64,000 nucleotides of DNA from IMG/VR virus record IMGVR_UViG_3300044625_000894, positions 1-64,000 of that record; one strand, 5' to 3'. A program made the position numbers and the translations under genes. Below are positions 23,671 to 34,426 of this stretch, piece by piece; the stretch's first letter is position 1; the number at the start of each line of letters is the position of its first letter. The DNA is from a virus. The notes under the pieces were generated by a model, which did no database searches, was not told the DNA's origin, and saw nothing but the letters and a program-made list of their open reading frames with translations.

Positions 23671-25140
23671 TTAACTTAATCCGTACATTTTATTAATGTA
23701 GTCTTGCAAAGACATTGTATTTTGTTCTCTTAATGCAAGTCGATCTCTTGATTGATATTTAGGCGCAAGTTTTTGTCTAATTAAATCCTGAATTGCACCA
23801 TCAGTTACAGAGTCGATGTATTCATCACTTGCTCCAAACCAATCAGTTCTTCCGTTTTCGTCATCCATTCTTTGTCTAACAGATTGAACAACGTCACGAC
23901 CTAAAATTCCTTCAGCCATTGACATGTAATCTAAATGAGACACTCTACCTCTAGCATTAACTACGTTTTCTAATTGAGGAATATCTTGAATATTAGATTT
24001 TTCTTGTTCAGCTTGTGCGCGCTGTTCTTTCATTGATGCTAAATTCTCAACATCTTTGTCACCAACAGCAAATGCTGCTTTATCTTTTTCAGAAGCAATC
24101 TTAGCGCCTTTAGCTTCATCTTGTTGGAATTGTGATAATTTTTGAAGAGCCTGACGTTGAACATCTCCGTAACGAGCATTAACTCCTGTAGTTGCTCCAG
24201 AAGCAATTTCTTGCAATGCTCTTGCTGCAGCTTGTGGATCACTGGTATCGAGTTTGGACTGTCCAGCTCCAATACCAAATTTGCCCATGTTTTTAAGAAG
24301 TTGACGATCAAGGGCTGCTTGTTGTTCGTTGTATTCCGTTCCTCGTTCGCCTTTTACATATCCTTGAGATTGAGGATTTGCTAAAAGTTCAGCAAGACGA
24401 CCTGCTTCTTTAGAATACATCTGTCCGCGTTCTTTAGCTCGTTGTTCCATCTCATTAACAGAAGATTGAACTCCACCAAGAACTCTAGCCTTCTCTTTAT
24501 CAATCCCGGTGTCCATCGCTTGCGCACGAGCCTGAGCTAATTTTGCAGAACTTAATACATCTTCAGGGAGAGTTGATACAGCTTCTCTAGCTTGTTGTAA
24601 TTGTCTTTGGCCTTCAGCACTTTGACCAAGAAGCATCTGATCCATAGCTCCTTGACCTTTAGTATAACCAGTTTTACCTGCGACAAACTGCTTTAATAAT
24701 TCTTGTTGTCCTTGACCGCTAGTAGTCATAGTTCCAAGCTGACCTGCACCAACTGCTGATCCGAGCATTCGTTGTGAATCTTCTAATCCTTTTGGACCAG
24801 TGTATTTTGCTTCTTGAACTTTTTTACCAATTTCAGCGTAATCAACATTAGCTTCTTTAGTGCGTTTAGCGTAATCTTCGTCGCTCTCATCACTACGTTT
24901 AGCCATTGCACTACCTTGTTGTAGCGTACCAAGTACAGGTTGAGTTGTTTGTTGAAATCCTGTGTTAAATTTTTGTTGAGCTTGTCCTAATTGATTTTGA
25001 ACGTTCTGACCAGCAGTTTGAATTCCTTGCGCAACTTTCCCTGCCATCTGTTGACCTGCGCCAACGTTAGCCCCAACGATACGACCAATATTCGTAAACC
25101 CCGTACCTTTTTGACGGTTTTTAGGTTGATTTTGAAACAT
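23671..25140 (-). CDS. Ejection-type virion protein, Gln/Ala-rich, 489 aa
   Basis: A helical, low-hydrophobicity protein rich in Gln, Ala and Gly. The N-terminal region (VGAGQQMAGKVAQGIQTAGQ) is repeat-like and amphipathic; the rest is long helices with many charged pairs (RAKERGQMYSKEAGRLAELL). Position between the nozzle region and the transglycosylase protein supports an internal virion role, possibly as scaffold of the core. It starts 15 bases after the TTAACAACT element at 25156. The family is not recognised from sequence alone. Confidence 0.55.
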   Translation of the reverse strand: MFQNQPKNRQKGTGFTNIGRIVGANVGAGQQMAGKVAQGIQTAGQNVQNQLGQAQQKFNTGFQQTTQPVLGTLQQGSAMAKRSDESDEDYAKRTKEANVDYAEIGKKVQEAKYTGPKGLEDSQRMLGSAVGAGQLGTMTTSGQGQQELLKQFVAGKTGYTKGQGAMDQMLLGQSAEGQRQLQQAREAVSTLPEDVLSSAKLAQARAQAMDTGIDKEKARVLGGVQSSVNEMEQRAKERGQMYSKEAGRLAELLANPQSQGYVKGERGTEYNEQQAALDRQLLKNMGKFGIGAGQSKLDTSDPQAAARALQEIASGATTGVNARYGDVQRQALQKLSQFQQDEAKGAKIASEKDKAAFAVGDKDVENLASMKEQRAQAEQEKSNIQDIPQLENVVNARGRVSHLDYMSMAEGILGRDVVQSVRQRMDDENGRTDWFGASDEYIDSVTDGAIQDLIRQKLAPKYQSRDRLALREQNTMSLQDYINKMYGLS

Positions 25141-25155
25141 AGCAAATACCTATTA

Positions 25156-25165
25156 TAGTTGTTAA
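25156..25165 (-). promoter_or_regulatory. Late promoter-like element TTAACAACT(A/T), copy 2
   Basis: TTAACAACTA followed by TAATAGG, in the 27-base gap between 25168 and 25140. The start codon comes only 15 bases later. Confidence 0.66.
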
Positions 25166-25167
25166 AC

Positions 25168-25584
25168 TTAACTAATTACTAATACCTTAACCAAATAGTT
25201 TTTATTTGGCTGAAGACCCTTGATATTTGTAACGGTGACTAGACCGCTTGCTGAACTGTAAGACACAATTACCCCTGATGATGGCAGTAAATTTGGATCA
25301 TTATATCCGGCAACTTGGATTACCAGTACACCTTCTATGTTAGTAGAACCGTTACTTAGTTTGAATTGAGTTTTTTGTATCGGGTATCCATCAGCATCTA
25401 CCGTGACTCTAAATTCTGCGATAGTACTAGCAATGTTATCATAAAAGTTTAATTTACCATTAAGCGCATTGAATAACGTATCAAACCCGTTATTGATGGA
25501 TACAGATAATTGATCAATCAAACTTTTATATTCATCAGGATAGTCGTTTTTAACAATCCGTCGATAACTTGACAGTTTAGCCAT
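25168..25584 (-). CDS. Virion-associated protein, 138 aa
   Basis: Starts on the stop codon of the giant nozzle-like gene and is probably coupled to it. A short helical N-terminus (KNDYPDEYKSLIDQLSVSI) leads into a beta-rich domain (STNIEGVLVIQVAGYNDPNL, GLVTVTNIKGLQPNKNYLVK). A small tail or ejection-complex component is likely by position. No family recognised. Confidence 0.6.
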   Translation of the reverse strand: MAKLSSYRRIVKNDYPDEYKSLIDQLSVSINNGFDTLFNALNGKLNFYDNIASTIAEFRVTVDADGYPIQKTQFKLSNGSTNIEGVLVIQVAGYNDPNLLPSSGVIVSYSSASGLVTVTNIKGLQPNKNYLVKVLVIS

Positions 25585-28500
25585 TATCTATATCCTCGAC
25601 TACTCAATCCCATATTACCAGTAAGAGTAATTCCATTTAATGCCCACTTCTCTCGTCCAATAGTATGTTCAAATTTAACAGTTAAGAATCGGCATCTTTG
25701 TGCTTCTCTTGGAATTATAGTTCTAAAAGGAGCGGAGTTACTAAGACCGCCAAAGAATCCATATCCAAATCCCGGATCAGAATAATGTCCAAATATTCCA
25801 TTACCTTGTCCGTAGAAATCTACCGATAAGAATTCTGGTTTTAAATCTGTGTTAAATGATGCGGTAGCTTTAGTGAATGCTTTATTATCAAACATCAAAG
25901 TTGCTTCATAAATTTGCTTAATTGATAAAGGATCATCAAAAGTTATCGGAGCATAAACCATTTGACATGGAATAGCTTTGTATATTGTTACAATTCCAGT
26001 AGTCCAAGGTAGAGGTAGATTTAAATCAATATAATTGTTAATAGAATTTACATTAAGAATAACAGCTTCTAATAATGTTTCATCTTCTACAGTTTTATAA
26101 TTTTTAAATTTAGTTCCCGTATCATTATTTAAATTATCAACCAGAGCATTGAAACACGCTTGAATATCTAAAATATTTAATTGATTATTTGCGGTATCAA
26201 AAGATAATCCTAAACCGCCAGAAGTAGTTACATCTACTGGAATAGTAAACGTATTTGCTCCCGTAACAGTAACCTGATAAGTTTTATCTTTAATTTCTGG
26301 AATAGAACCATTTAATGTTCCAGTAATTGTAACCAATCTCCCATTTACTAATCCATGAGGAGATAAAGTAGTTATAATAGTTGGATCATCTGCACTATTT
26401 GATAAAATAGTTCCTGAATAGTTTGCAACAATTGCTGAATAATTTGAAGAATTTAATCCCGGATCTGTATCCAAATATGCAGCAAGTTGAACTACTTTTG
26501 TTCGTAAACTATCTCCAGTTTCAGCAATCAGGGTATTTTCGTAATTTCTTTTAACTTTTCCTGATGTTGCTTGTGTAATTACATAATTGGTTACAGTTAT
26601 ATCAAAAGTTGTACTTGTTACGTTAGATACTTGGTACGTTCCATCTAATGTAGGAAAACTATTTGTATCAGACAACGTAACATACTGACCATTTGCTAAA
26701 TTAAGACCTGCAGAAGTTGTAATTGTTACAGTAGCAGCAGAACCTGCGCTTGAAATAATATTTTTAACACCAACGTTTGGATCTAAATCTAACTTTTGCA
26801 GTAAAGCATTAAACAAATAATCAGTTAAAATTTGATTCTGCGTTATAATATCACCATTTGAGATACCATCAACGGATTGAAAATATATACGAGTCCCATT
26901 AGGTTTATTTGTATTGTTAGATATATTCCCATCTTGAACAACAACATTAAAATCTGTGTCGCAATAATCAGTTCTATCGAAATTCTTTCGTTCTTGATAA
27001 ATAATATTATTGTTGGAACCAGCCATGTACAATTTATCGTCGGTACTAAATACAATTCCACAATTTTGTGAACGTTTAACGTTTGTCCAAGTGCTAGTTA
27101 AGTCTGAATATCTAAATCCTATTGTAGCATATTGATCTGTTGGATCAGCATTTGTAAATACTGTGTAAGAGTTATCACTATCGTATCCAACTCCCCAAGT
27201 TGCAGTTTTAAAGTTTGGATAACGATTTGATGCTAATTTTAAAATCTCGGTATCAATAGGTCTTGAGATTTCTGAAACACCGGATTCTGAAATATTTGAA
27301 ATACCTTTAACAGTCCAAGCGTAAATGATGTTATTTGAGATGCTTACGCTATCTGGAGCAGCAGCAATACAACTACTATCGAACAACGTAACAACAAATG
27401 GAATTTCTTCACCCGATATACGGTACAATCCATCTTCTTTAAATACAAATAAACTGTCTCGAATTGGCATTAAACGAAGAATAGCTTTATCGCTTGATCC
27501 AATATCAAAGTAATTTAAAATAGGCACAGCTTCGTACTGTTGGTTTTTACTATAATAAACTCTGTTTAATTTTTCTTCATTAGTAGATACAGAAGCATTT
27601 TCTAATTTAGAATATGATAAATAACTTCCGTTAGTAGTTAATGGAAACGATCCGGTAACAGTAAATTCGTCAAGATTTAGAACATTAACTTCATATATTC
27701 CATCAATATTTGGATCACAATTAGATCCTGATATAATAATTTTATCTTTATTAATTAATCCGTGAGCAGTTTCGGTAATTTTATATAAATATCCTCCACC
27801 ACTTTCAATACAATCTAGCCCAGAGATTTCATTATCTGGACTAATATCTGGAGTAAATGAAGAACCTACATTATCGCTACAACCAACAACGTAGAATTGC
27901 GGGTTAGTAAGATTTTTAGATTCAAGATTAATAATACCCGGAGAAGAATCTTCACCTGACAAGTAGAATGCATATACAGGACTTGTCGTTTGTTTATTAA
28001 TTACACGAACTAAAGACCTTGCGGTAAGATCAATTGCTTGAGATCGAGAAGTAACTTGAGATAAAAGAACTTTAGGGAATGGAGTAGCTGCAGCATTTTC
28101 TCCATCACCAGTAACAGTAACGGTTACAGTCAATGAAGTTCCTGTCGTAGTATTTGTTGGTGCAGAACAGATTCCTTCATCAAAGTTAATAACTGTAACT
28201 GTGTTTGTTGCAACAGATGAAGTAAAGTCTAATGCTGATGCACCAATTGCGTTGTTTAGTTTTAATGCAAAAGTATTTTGATCATCGCCAGTATTTATAT
28301 CAACAATAATACGTTTTTTATCTGCTGGAGCTGGATCAGTTCCTGCGCCATCATATCTAAACCATAAATAGTAGTCGTTCACCGGAGTACTAAGAGTTAT
28401 ATATTTATCTTGAGTATCAGTTTTTAATGTAGCAGCTAAACCTGAAACAACAAGTTGAGTTATCTGGTTAACTCCTAATGTAAATTCGTAAGTAATAGAT

Positions 28501-31500
28501 GGATTAACTCCATCAGAAATAGTAATTTTATTATTATTTGTTCCACCAATATTACTTGTACCAATTAATTGAAATGGATTTAAACGTTGTTTTGTTTTTG
28601 TATTAGCAAAGAACGCAGAGTTTTTAAATACGTTGATGTCTTTTGCAAATGGAGGAGTATCATTTGCTTGTAAGATACCTTGACCAGTTAATGGGTTAGT
28701 ATAAAGGTTCTCATTTGTTAATGCTAAATCTTCTGGATAAGTATCAACAAGTTCGATAGTGGTAGGGATTGGAGTAGGAGGGAATGCCTCATAAACCAAA
28801 CGCATTTCATCATCAGGAACTACAGGAACATCACCAAGTGATCCAAGACTTTGAATACCTTCTGCTGTAAATAATCGTGTTCTATAAACTTGGTAAAAAT
28901 AACTATCATTAATTCCTTCCGGAACAGTAATTTCTAATACGGTATTTCCTGCTATTGTCACAGAATAATTTTGTAGATATTCAGAAATTAATGCAGGTTG
29001 CACTACTCCAGCGTTTTCTTGTTTTAATTTAACAGCAATTCTTTGAATATTATTTTGAACTATTCTTAACTGCTCACTTGTTGGAACAGGAGAAACTTCT
29101 AAATCATTTAACGTTGTTGCATAATTAATATCCGGACTATTTACAATATGTCGATAGTCATAAGAATAAATTTTAGCGTTAACATCTTTTGTTGGATCAG
29201 GATCTATTGCTGTAAATGTATCAGGATTATTTGGAAGCAGGAATTGAATGTAACCTTTATCAGTTACAGTAGGAGCAACTACAGAAACAATCTGATAATT
29301 ACCATTAAACTGAGTCAAGTTTTTACCGATAGTAGTTTTAACAGTACCCGTTCCAACAGTCACAGAATTTACATATACCGGGATAGTAATACGATTAACT
29401 TGACCAACATCAATTCCTGAAGTTGGAGTATATGACGCTCCTGTAGTTGGTAATATTCCAAATTGGGTAGGATTAACACTACCGATAACGCGGCTTATTT
29501 GCCATGTTTGGTTAATTGATGGAGAAGTATTAGCATCCCAAATAGTAATCCAGTTACCTTGTAGATAATTGTGACTGGTATCAGTCTCAATAATCATTTC
29601 TTTAAAAATAGTAGGAGTGTTAGAAACTGATGTAGATGTAGTTAATGAAGGAGGAGTTTCATTTAATAATGAAATATAAAATGTATCTCCGCTAACTTCT
29701 TGAACGTAGTATTGAGTAGACGCTAAGGTGGGAGTAGATGTAAATCCTGATCCAATATAAATAATATCGCCGTTAGCTAACCCATTACTTATGCTCTGGA
29801 ATTGAATACATTCTGTTACGGTTCCAGATGTTGCTCCGGGAGCAGTCAATACTCCTTCTGCTAACACTTTAATTTTACTTGATGTGCTTGAATATACTTT
29901 AAATGTATCATTTAATAAACCTGCAGGAACCGTTACAGTTGATGCAATTTTAATTAATGTACCTGCTGTAAAATTATGTGTTGTATCTAATTGTAGTTCA
30001 ATTGCTTTATAACAAGTGCCAGAAACTGCAGGAGTAATATATGATGCATTTTGAACGGCAATTCTATCTCCGCCGTTTGTATAAGAAACGTAAAAATTAT
30101 TAGAACCATCTATACCTTTTACATACAATTCAATAGAATTATCAATAGTTGATGATGTGTATAAAGATGGAGTGGATGCAATATTTACAATTTTAATTAA
30201 ATTTCCATCAGATAACCCAACCCCTCCGGAAAATCTTAAACAATCCGTAGATGTTCCATATGTAGGGGATGGATTTGAATTTATTAATCCTGAAAATTTA
30301 ACATAATAAATATTAGTTCCGCTTGTGGCACTTAGTACTTGTATATTTCCATCAATTGTAACAGGAGTTGTTCCATTATATGTAAAATTACATCCATCAA
30401 TATCAACATACTCACCACTACTTACGCTATGATTTCCACCACTTAATGTAAATTTAGCTATAGGCAATAAAATATCAATTGATCCATCTGTATATCCTGA
30501 TGAACCAGTCAACAATGGTCCGCTTGGTGTAGAAGAAATATTAAAAGTTCTAAATGGAAAGGCTGTAGCTATTCCTCTAACATAAAATTTTCCATCATTC
30601 GGTCCACCGGTAACATTACTTAAATAAACCTCATCTCCATTTTGTAATAAATCAGTATTTGCGTTTGATAAAGTACTTACAATAAAATAATATGGAGCCG
30701 ATCCGGCTACTGATAATGAACCATTAACTGAAACGTCGTTAACAATACTTTGGATATTAAGTGTCGGAGTATTTTCGCAAGTTAGAAGAGATACAGAATT
30801 CACCTTTCCAAGATCAGGCGTTCCTGTAATTGTTCTTTGTGAATGAGTTCCAGAAGTAACTGTTACCGAAGGAATTGTTCCTCCTCCAGTAGTAGAAATA
30901 ATAGTACGTTCATCAACAGTTGCTGTATATGTACCATTAACACTACTAACAGTAGTAGTTCCTGTGATGCTAATTTCTCTGCCATTAACAAGGTCATTTG
31001 GAGAAGTGGTAATGCTTACAGGATTCTCTGGAACTAATGCTGTTCCTCCAACATGAGTTAATGCAACAGATGAAGTGTATGGTTCAGAAGTAAATCCTTC
31101 AATTTCAATATAATCATTTGCTTCAAAGAAAAGCGTGGGATCTTGATCTGGAGCAAAGTTAACTTGTCCGATAGAACCAACGTTAATTTGTACTGTGTCA
31201 ATTGTTAATGGAGCATTTGCATTTGTTGGACCTAAATCTGCATATAAAATATCTTTATCTAATTTTTCAGCAAAATCTAAAACATTATTTTTAAATGTTT
31301 CAATGCTATCATTTAAAGTTAATTTATAAGTTTCGTAATAATTTCCATCAGAAATCATTGATTTAGCAAACTGACCAGTTCCGGTAGTTACCGCAGTAAC
31401 ATTAACTGGAATATTAAAATTATATTCGTCAATTACATTAGTAACCTCAAAACTTCCAACAGTAATAGACGTTGTATCAGTTCCGGTAATATGTACAATA

Positions 31501-32252
31501 TCACCAGCAGTTAATCCATGTTTAGTTGATGTAGTAATTGCGGTAGGGTTTGCAATAGATACACCTGAAATGCTCACAACTTTATCAAAGTTATCAACAG
31601 CGTTTAAAAGTGTATTAAAATCTAATGGAATAATATCAGAGAGATAATTGTAAATAAGAGTTCTCTCAGATGGAGTACCGTAGATCAAGTTATCATTTGC
31701 GTCTTTGTATCCCCAAAGAACTCGATACGCTACTGCGCTATCAACGGGTAAAAATCCTGTCAATTGACCTTGTTCAATATCAAGATTTACAGTTACATCT
31801 AACGCTTTAACTGCTCCAGAATTTACAATTTGTGTATTAGGAAAATCATCCGCAGATTTTGCAGAAATCTTTTTAATACCTTCAGAAGAAGTAAAATATA
31901 AATTTTTATTTGCAATAATAGATTTAATTCTTAAACCGGTTTGAGTTTCATTAAACGTACCAGTAAAATCATTAAAAATATTTTGACCATTTAAATCTTG
32001 CTCTAATGTATCGTAAGCAATTTTATCTGCATAATGAGCAAGAATTCGATTTTTATATTCAAGTAGTTGTTTGACCGGTTCATTGGATGCACCAAGACCT
32101 TCGCTGTAATCTTTGAAACCACGACGAGACTCAACAACATTATCTCGTCTTACGATAACGTCGTTCGCCACTAATAGCGAACCTTCCGGTAAAGCGAGAT
32201 TATTCGGACTATAGTTTAATCCTAATGCCTTTAATGTTGCTTGAGAAGCCAT
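25584..32252 (-). CDS. Giant tail nozzle-like protein (T7 gp12-like frame), 2222 aa
   Basis: The N-terminus (LPEGSLLVANDVIVRRDNVV, then RRGFKDYSEGLG) and C-terminal blocks (FVFKEDGLYRISGEEIPFVV, GISNISESGVSEISRP) have the beta-propeller style of tail tubular protein B, the nozzle of short-tailed phages. That family is usually near 800 residues. Between the ends lie about 11 repeats with the pattern HGL-x(2)-GD-x-V-x-I-x-GT, then Y-x-V, then F-x-I. Examples are STKHGLTAGDIVHITGTD, TAHGLINKDKIIISGSN and SPHGLVNGRLVTITGT. They resemble FCCH-like beta domains common in phage tails. Probably the nozzle is decorated by rows of small domains that touch the host surface. Confidence 0.75.
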   Translation of the reverse strand: MASQATLKALGLNYSPNNLALPEGSLLVANDVIVRRDNVVESRRGFKDYSEGLGASNEPVKQLLEYKNRILAHYADKIAYDTLEQDLNGQNIFNDFTGTFNETQTGLRIKSIIANKNLYFTSSEGIKKISAKSADDFPNTQIVNSGAVKALDVTVNLDIEQGQLTGFLPVDSAVAYRVLWGYKDANDNLIYGTPSERTLIYNYLSDIIPLDFNTLLNAVDNFDKVVSISGVSIANPTAITTSTKHGLTAGDIVHITGTDTTSITVGSFEVTNVIDEYNFNIPVNVTAVTTGTGQFAKSMISDGNYYETYKLTLNDSIETFKNNVLDFAEKLDKDILYADLGPTNANAPLTIDTVQINVGSIGQVNFAPDQDPTLFFEANDYIEIEGFTSEPYTSSVALTHVGGTALVPENPVSITTSPNDLVNGREISITGTTTVSSVNGTYTATVDERTIISTTGGGTIPSVTVTSGTHSQRTITGTPDLGKVNSVSLLTCENTPTLNIQSIVNDVSVNGSLSVAGSAPYYFIVSTLSNANTDLLQNGDEVYLSNVTGGPNDGKFYVRGIATAFPFRTFNISSTPSGPLLTGSSGYTDGSIDILLPIAKFTLSGGNHSVSSGEYVDIDGCNFTYNGTTPVTIDGNIQVLSATSGTNIYYVKFSGLINSNPSPTYGTSTDCLRFSGGVGLSDGNLIKIVNIASTPSLYTSSTIDNSIELYVKGIDGSNNFYVSYTNGGDRIAVQNASYITPAVSGTCYKAIELQLDTTHNFTAGTLIKIASTVTVPAGLLNDTFKVYSSTSSKIKVLAEGVLTAPGATSGTVTECIQFQSISNGLANGDIIYIGSGFTSTPTLASTQYYVQEVSGDTFYISLLNETPPSLTTSTSVSNTPTIFKEMIIETDTSHNYLQGNWITIWDANTSPSINQTWQISRVIGSVNPTQFGILPTTGASYTPTSGIDVGQVNRITIPVYVNSVTVGTGTVKTTIGKNLTQFNGNYQIVSVVAPTVTDKGYIQFLLPNNPDTFTAIDPDPTKDVNAKIYSYDYRHIVNSPDINYATTLNDLEVSPVPTSEQLRIVQNNIQRIAVKLKQENAGVVQPALISEYLQNYSVTIAGNTVLEITVPEGINDSYFYQVYRTRLFTAEGIQSLGSLGDVPVVPDDEMRLVYEAFPPTPIPTTIELVDTYPEDLALTNENLYTNPLTGQGILQANDTPPFAKDINVFKNSAFFANTKTKQRLNPFQLIGTSNIGGTNNNKITISDGVNPSITYEFTLGVNQITQLVVSGLAATLKTDTQDKYITLSTPVNDYYLWFRYDGAGTDPAPADKKRIIVDINTGDDQNTFALKLNNAIGASALDFTSSVATNTVTVINFDEGICSAPTNTTTGTSLTVTVTVTGDGENAAATPFPKVLLSQVTSRSQAIDLTARSLVRVINKQTTSPVYAFYLSGEDSSPGIINLESKNLTNPQFYVVGCSDNVGSSFTPDISPDNEISGLDCIESGGGYLYKITETAHGLINKDKIIISGSNCDPNIDGIYEVNVLNLDEFTVTGSFPLTTNGSYLSYSKLENASVSTNEEKLNRVYYSKNQQYEAVPILNYFDIGSSDKAILRLMPIRDSLFVFKEDGLYRISGEEIPFVVTLFDSSCIAAAPDSVSISNNIIYAWTVKGISNISESGVSEISRPIDTEILKLASNRYPNFKTATWGVGYDSDNSYTVFTNADPTDQYATIGFRYSDLTSTWTNVKRSQNCGIVFSTDDKLYMAGSNNNIIYQERKNFDRTDYCDTDFNVVVQDGNISNNTNKPNGTRIYFQSVDGISNGDIITQNQILTDYLFNALLQKLDLDPNVGVKNIISSAGSAATVTITTSAGLNLANGQYVTLSDTNSFPTLDGTYQVSNVTSTTFDITVTNYVITQATSGKVKRNYENTLIAETGDSLRTKVVQLAAYLDTDPGLNSSNYSAIVANYSGTILSNSADDPTIITTLSPHGLVNGRLVTITGTLNGSIPEIKDKTYQVTVTGANTFTIPVDVTTSGGLGLSFDTANNQLNILDIQACFNALVDNLNNDTGTKFKNYKTVEDETLLEAVILNVNSINNYIDLNLPLPWTTGIVTIYKAIPCQMVYAPITFDDPLSIKQIYEATLMFDNKAFTKATASFNTDLKPEFLSVDFYGQGNGIFGHYSDPGFGYGFFGGLSNSAPFRTIIPREAQRCRFLTVKFEHTIGREKWALNGITLTGNMGLSSRGYR

Positions 32253-32253
32253 G

Positions 32254-33672
32254 TTAATACCTTCTACGGAAACGTGATTTGCCTAATCGCAATAGCGAGT
32301 ATCTATTAAAAACTTTTGGTACAGAGGATTCAACTCGTGAGCCAATCAATGTGGCCTGCTTTTGATCCATCTCTTGAATTTTATTTGCGCTGATTGCATA
32401 TCCCTCTTTATCACCAATAGCCATCAATACACGGGATGCTGCTCGTTCAGCTAAAGCATGGTGTAATTCTGGCGGAATCTGAGGAACAATACACTCATTC
32501 TGAAGGCAGATGTAATCACCCACTTTAATTGGATAAAATTCCATTACTCCGCCAACGCTATTACTTGCGTATTCTTGTAATTGAGAAACGTAGAATTTAC
32601 CTCTACCATCAGCAGTGATTGAGATAAGTTTTACATCGTATGTGTAGGTTCTATGTCCGGGATTAGTTTGAAGAAAATCAACAAGACATCCACTAGAATA
32701 CAAAGGAGTAGTAATATCTGTATCTGGATCAGTATAATTTAATGGTAAATGATCAAATTGAATTTCTACAGTATCATTATCAAGACCAAATGCTGCAGTA
32801 TTAGACACATAGAATGTTGAAGATATATCTAAATAATTTAATTGTACATCCACAACTTGAGTACTAGATACTAATACGCTTGCGTATAATCCATCAGCTA
32901 AATTTGAACTTGTGCTTAAATTTAGATTTTGAATTTCAGGATTATCGATGTTTAAAGAATTAATTGCTAATGCAATGTTATTCGCAGTTTCTTGTCTTGC
33001 TAACGCAGGATTTGGATTTGAGCTAATTAAAAACTCAGAAGCCAATGGAACTCCAGTAGTTGCAGTTAAGATAATTTGTATTGGGCTTTCAGTTTGATTA
33101 TTAAGTGTAATCCCAATAGTATCTCCAGCTTGAATCAAACTGTTATCAAGAATTGTGATATTCTTGTGAAAATGTTGAATGGTACAGGCTCTATCGTTGC
33201 GAACCAGATAGTTTGGTCGGAGAAAATAAAAGAGAACCAAACTACCTGTTGGATTCGCAAGTAATTTAGGAGTAAGTACCATTTCATTACCTTCGAGATA
33301 GAATTTCCCGATGGTTTGATTTGATCCGTTAGACTGTTGAAAGAATGCCTTATCATCAGGAGCAATACGAGTAATATCGTAATAGTTTCCCCCGGTATCA
33401 GCAAATTTAACATCACGCAAAGTCATACCAATTGCTCGATCTGGTATTGCGTAACGTGAAATATTTGTTAATAACGGCACTGATTTTCTGTATACAAGAT
33501 ATTCTTCATGCTCTTGCATCAGAGTAGGAACAGCATTGAGCTGTAATTCCTGATTCAAAAAAGTTACAATATTGTTATATGTAAAACTGTTTTGAGAAAG
33601 AGGAAAAGACATGGTGAGCTTTACAGCTTCTACCAAGTCATCAGTGGTTAGATAAGGTTTAACGTTTGGCAT
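32254..33672 (-). CDS. Tail adaptor-like protein (T7 gp11 position), 472 aa
   Basis: The helical start (LTTDDLVEAVKLTMSFPLSQ) and NIVTFLNQELQLNAVPTLMQ, then RYAIPDRAIGMTLRDVKFAD, read like head-tail adaptor and tail tubular A proteins, which form the ring beneath the portal. The middle (residues about 175-330) is a beta-rich insert absent from the 196-residue T7 protein. The C-terminus returns to helix (HALAERAASRVLMAIGDK) and ends basic. The gene lies directly upstream of the nozzle gene, as gp11 does to gp12. The role is inferred from order and fold pattern. Confidence 0.68.
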   Translation of the reverse strand: MPNVKPYLTTDDLVEAVKLTMSFPLSQNSFTYNNIVTFLNQELQLNAVPTLMQEHEEYLVYRKSVPLLTNISRYAIPDRAIGMTLRDVKFADTGGNYYDITRIAPDDKAFFQQSNGSNQTIGKFYLEGNEMVLTPKLLANPTGSLVLFYFLRPNYLVRNDRACTIQHFHKNITILDNSLIQAGDTIGITLNNQTESPIQIILTATTGVPLASEFLISSNPNPALARQETANNIALAINSLNIDNPEIQNLNLSTSSNLADGLYASVLVSSTQVVDVQLNYLDISSTFYVSNTAAFGLDNDTVEIQFDHLPLNYTDPDTDITTPLYSSGCLVDFLQTNPGHRTYTYDVKLISITADGRGKFYVSQLQEYASNSVGGVMEFYPIKVGDYICLQNECIVPQIPPELHHALAERAASRVLMAIGDKEGYAISANKIQEMDQKQATLIGSRVESSVPKVFNRYSLLRLGKSRFRRRY

Positions 33673-33682
33673 AAGTTACCCC

Positions 33683-34081
33683 TTATGCTTCCATTTTTTT
33701 ATCTTCGAGCAGTTTTTTCAATTCTTCAATTTTTGCAGCAAGTTCTTCTTCTGACATTTCTTCTGGTTCTTTTTCTTCCATACCAGCTTCATGTTCAGCA
33801 GTTTCTTCGCCTTCAGTTTCTAACGCTTCGTGTTCTGGGCCTTCTTCTTCACCCAAACCCATCATGTCTTTTTTACCGACAATTTTTTTTGCCATATCAA
33901 GACCTTTTTCGATCCCTTTAGGGCTATCAGAAGCGACAGTTACTTTTTTGAGATTGCCAACTTTATCAGCACCCATGTCCATCATGTCATCGCTAAGTTC
34001 TTCTAAAACTTTAGATTTAGCTTTAGCGGCAACAGGGCTCATTTTTTTGCCTTTTTTCAAAAGTTCTTCTAATTTTTTCAT
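33683..34081 (-). CDS. Acidic low-complexity virion-region protein, 132 aa
   Basis: A basic N-terminal third (KKLEELLKKGKKMSPVAAKA) followed by a strongly acidic, Glu/Met-rich C-terminal half. It has no membrane segment. Such bipolar proteins can be chaperones or scaffold-like factors. It is located just before the adaptor gene in the operon started at 34427. No family is recognised. Confidence 0.55.
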   Translation of the reverse strand: MKKLEELLKKGKKMSPVAAKAKSKVLEELSDDMMDMGADKVGNLKKVTVASDSPKGIEKGLDMAKKIVGKKDMMGLGEEEGPEHEALETEGEETAEHEAGMEEKEPEEMSEEELAAKIEELKKLLEDKKMEA

Positions 34082-34101
34082 TAGTTTATACTTCCTATTA
34101 C

Positions 34102-34347
34102 TTATTTAAAGCTGATAGTAAAATCTGCAGTACCACCAGTTTGAGTTGCAAATGGAGTTCCTGCGTTAGTGCTACTATTTACAGAAAGCTCGCCGGAATA
34201 ATTTCCGCCCTTCATTCCATACATCAAATTAATGATGTTTTGAATTACTTCATCTGGTTTAGTTGTTCCGCCAGCTAATGCTGTATTAAGATCACCAACA
34301 GTAGGGCCGGTAGATCCTGTATTGATTTGAATGGTCATGTATGCCAT
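34102..34347 (-). CDS. Small structural protein, 81 aa
   Basis: ATG 34347 has AGGAGAAAAAA before it; the longer frame from 34380 reads through the ribosome site and is rejected. The product is Gly/Thr-rich with few charges (MTIQINTGSTGPTVGDLNTA; TQTGGTADFTISFK at the end), like small decoration or cement proteins. First gene after the element at 34427, so possibly highly expressed. Role not proven. Confidence 0.6.
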   Translation of the reverse strand: MAYMTIQINTGSTGPTVGDLNTALAGGTTKPDEVIQNIINLMYGMKGGNYSGELSVNSSTNAGTPFATQTGGTADFTISFK

Positions 34348-34426
34348 GTTTTTTCTCCTGTTTATTAGAAATAACGGCAAAGTTGTTTAATGATAACAAT
34401 ATACATAGCCGTTAGATGTATATTAT

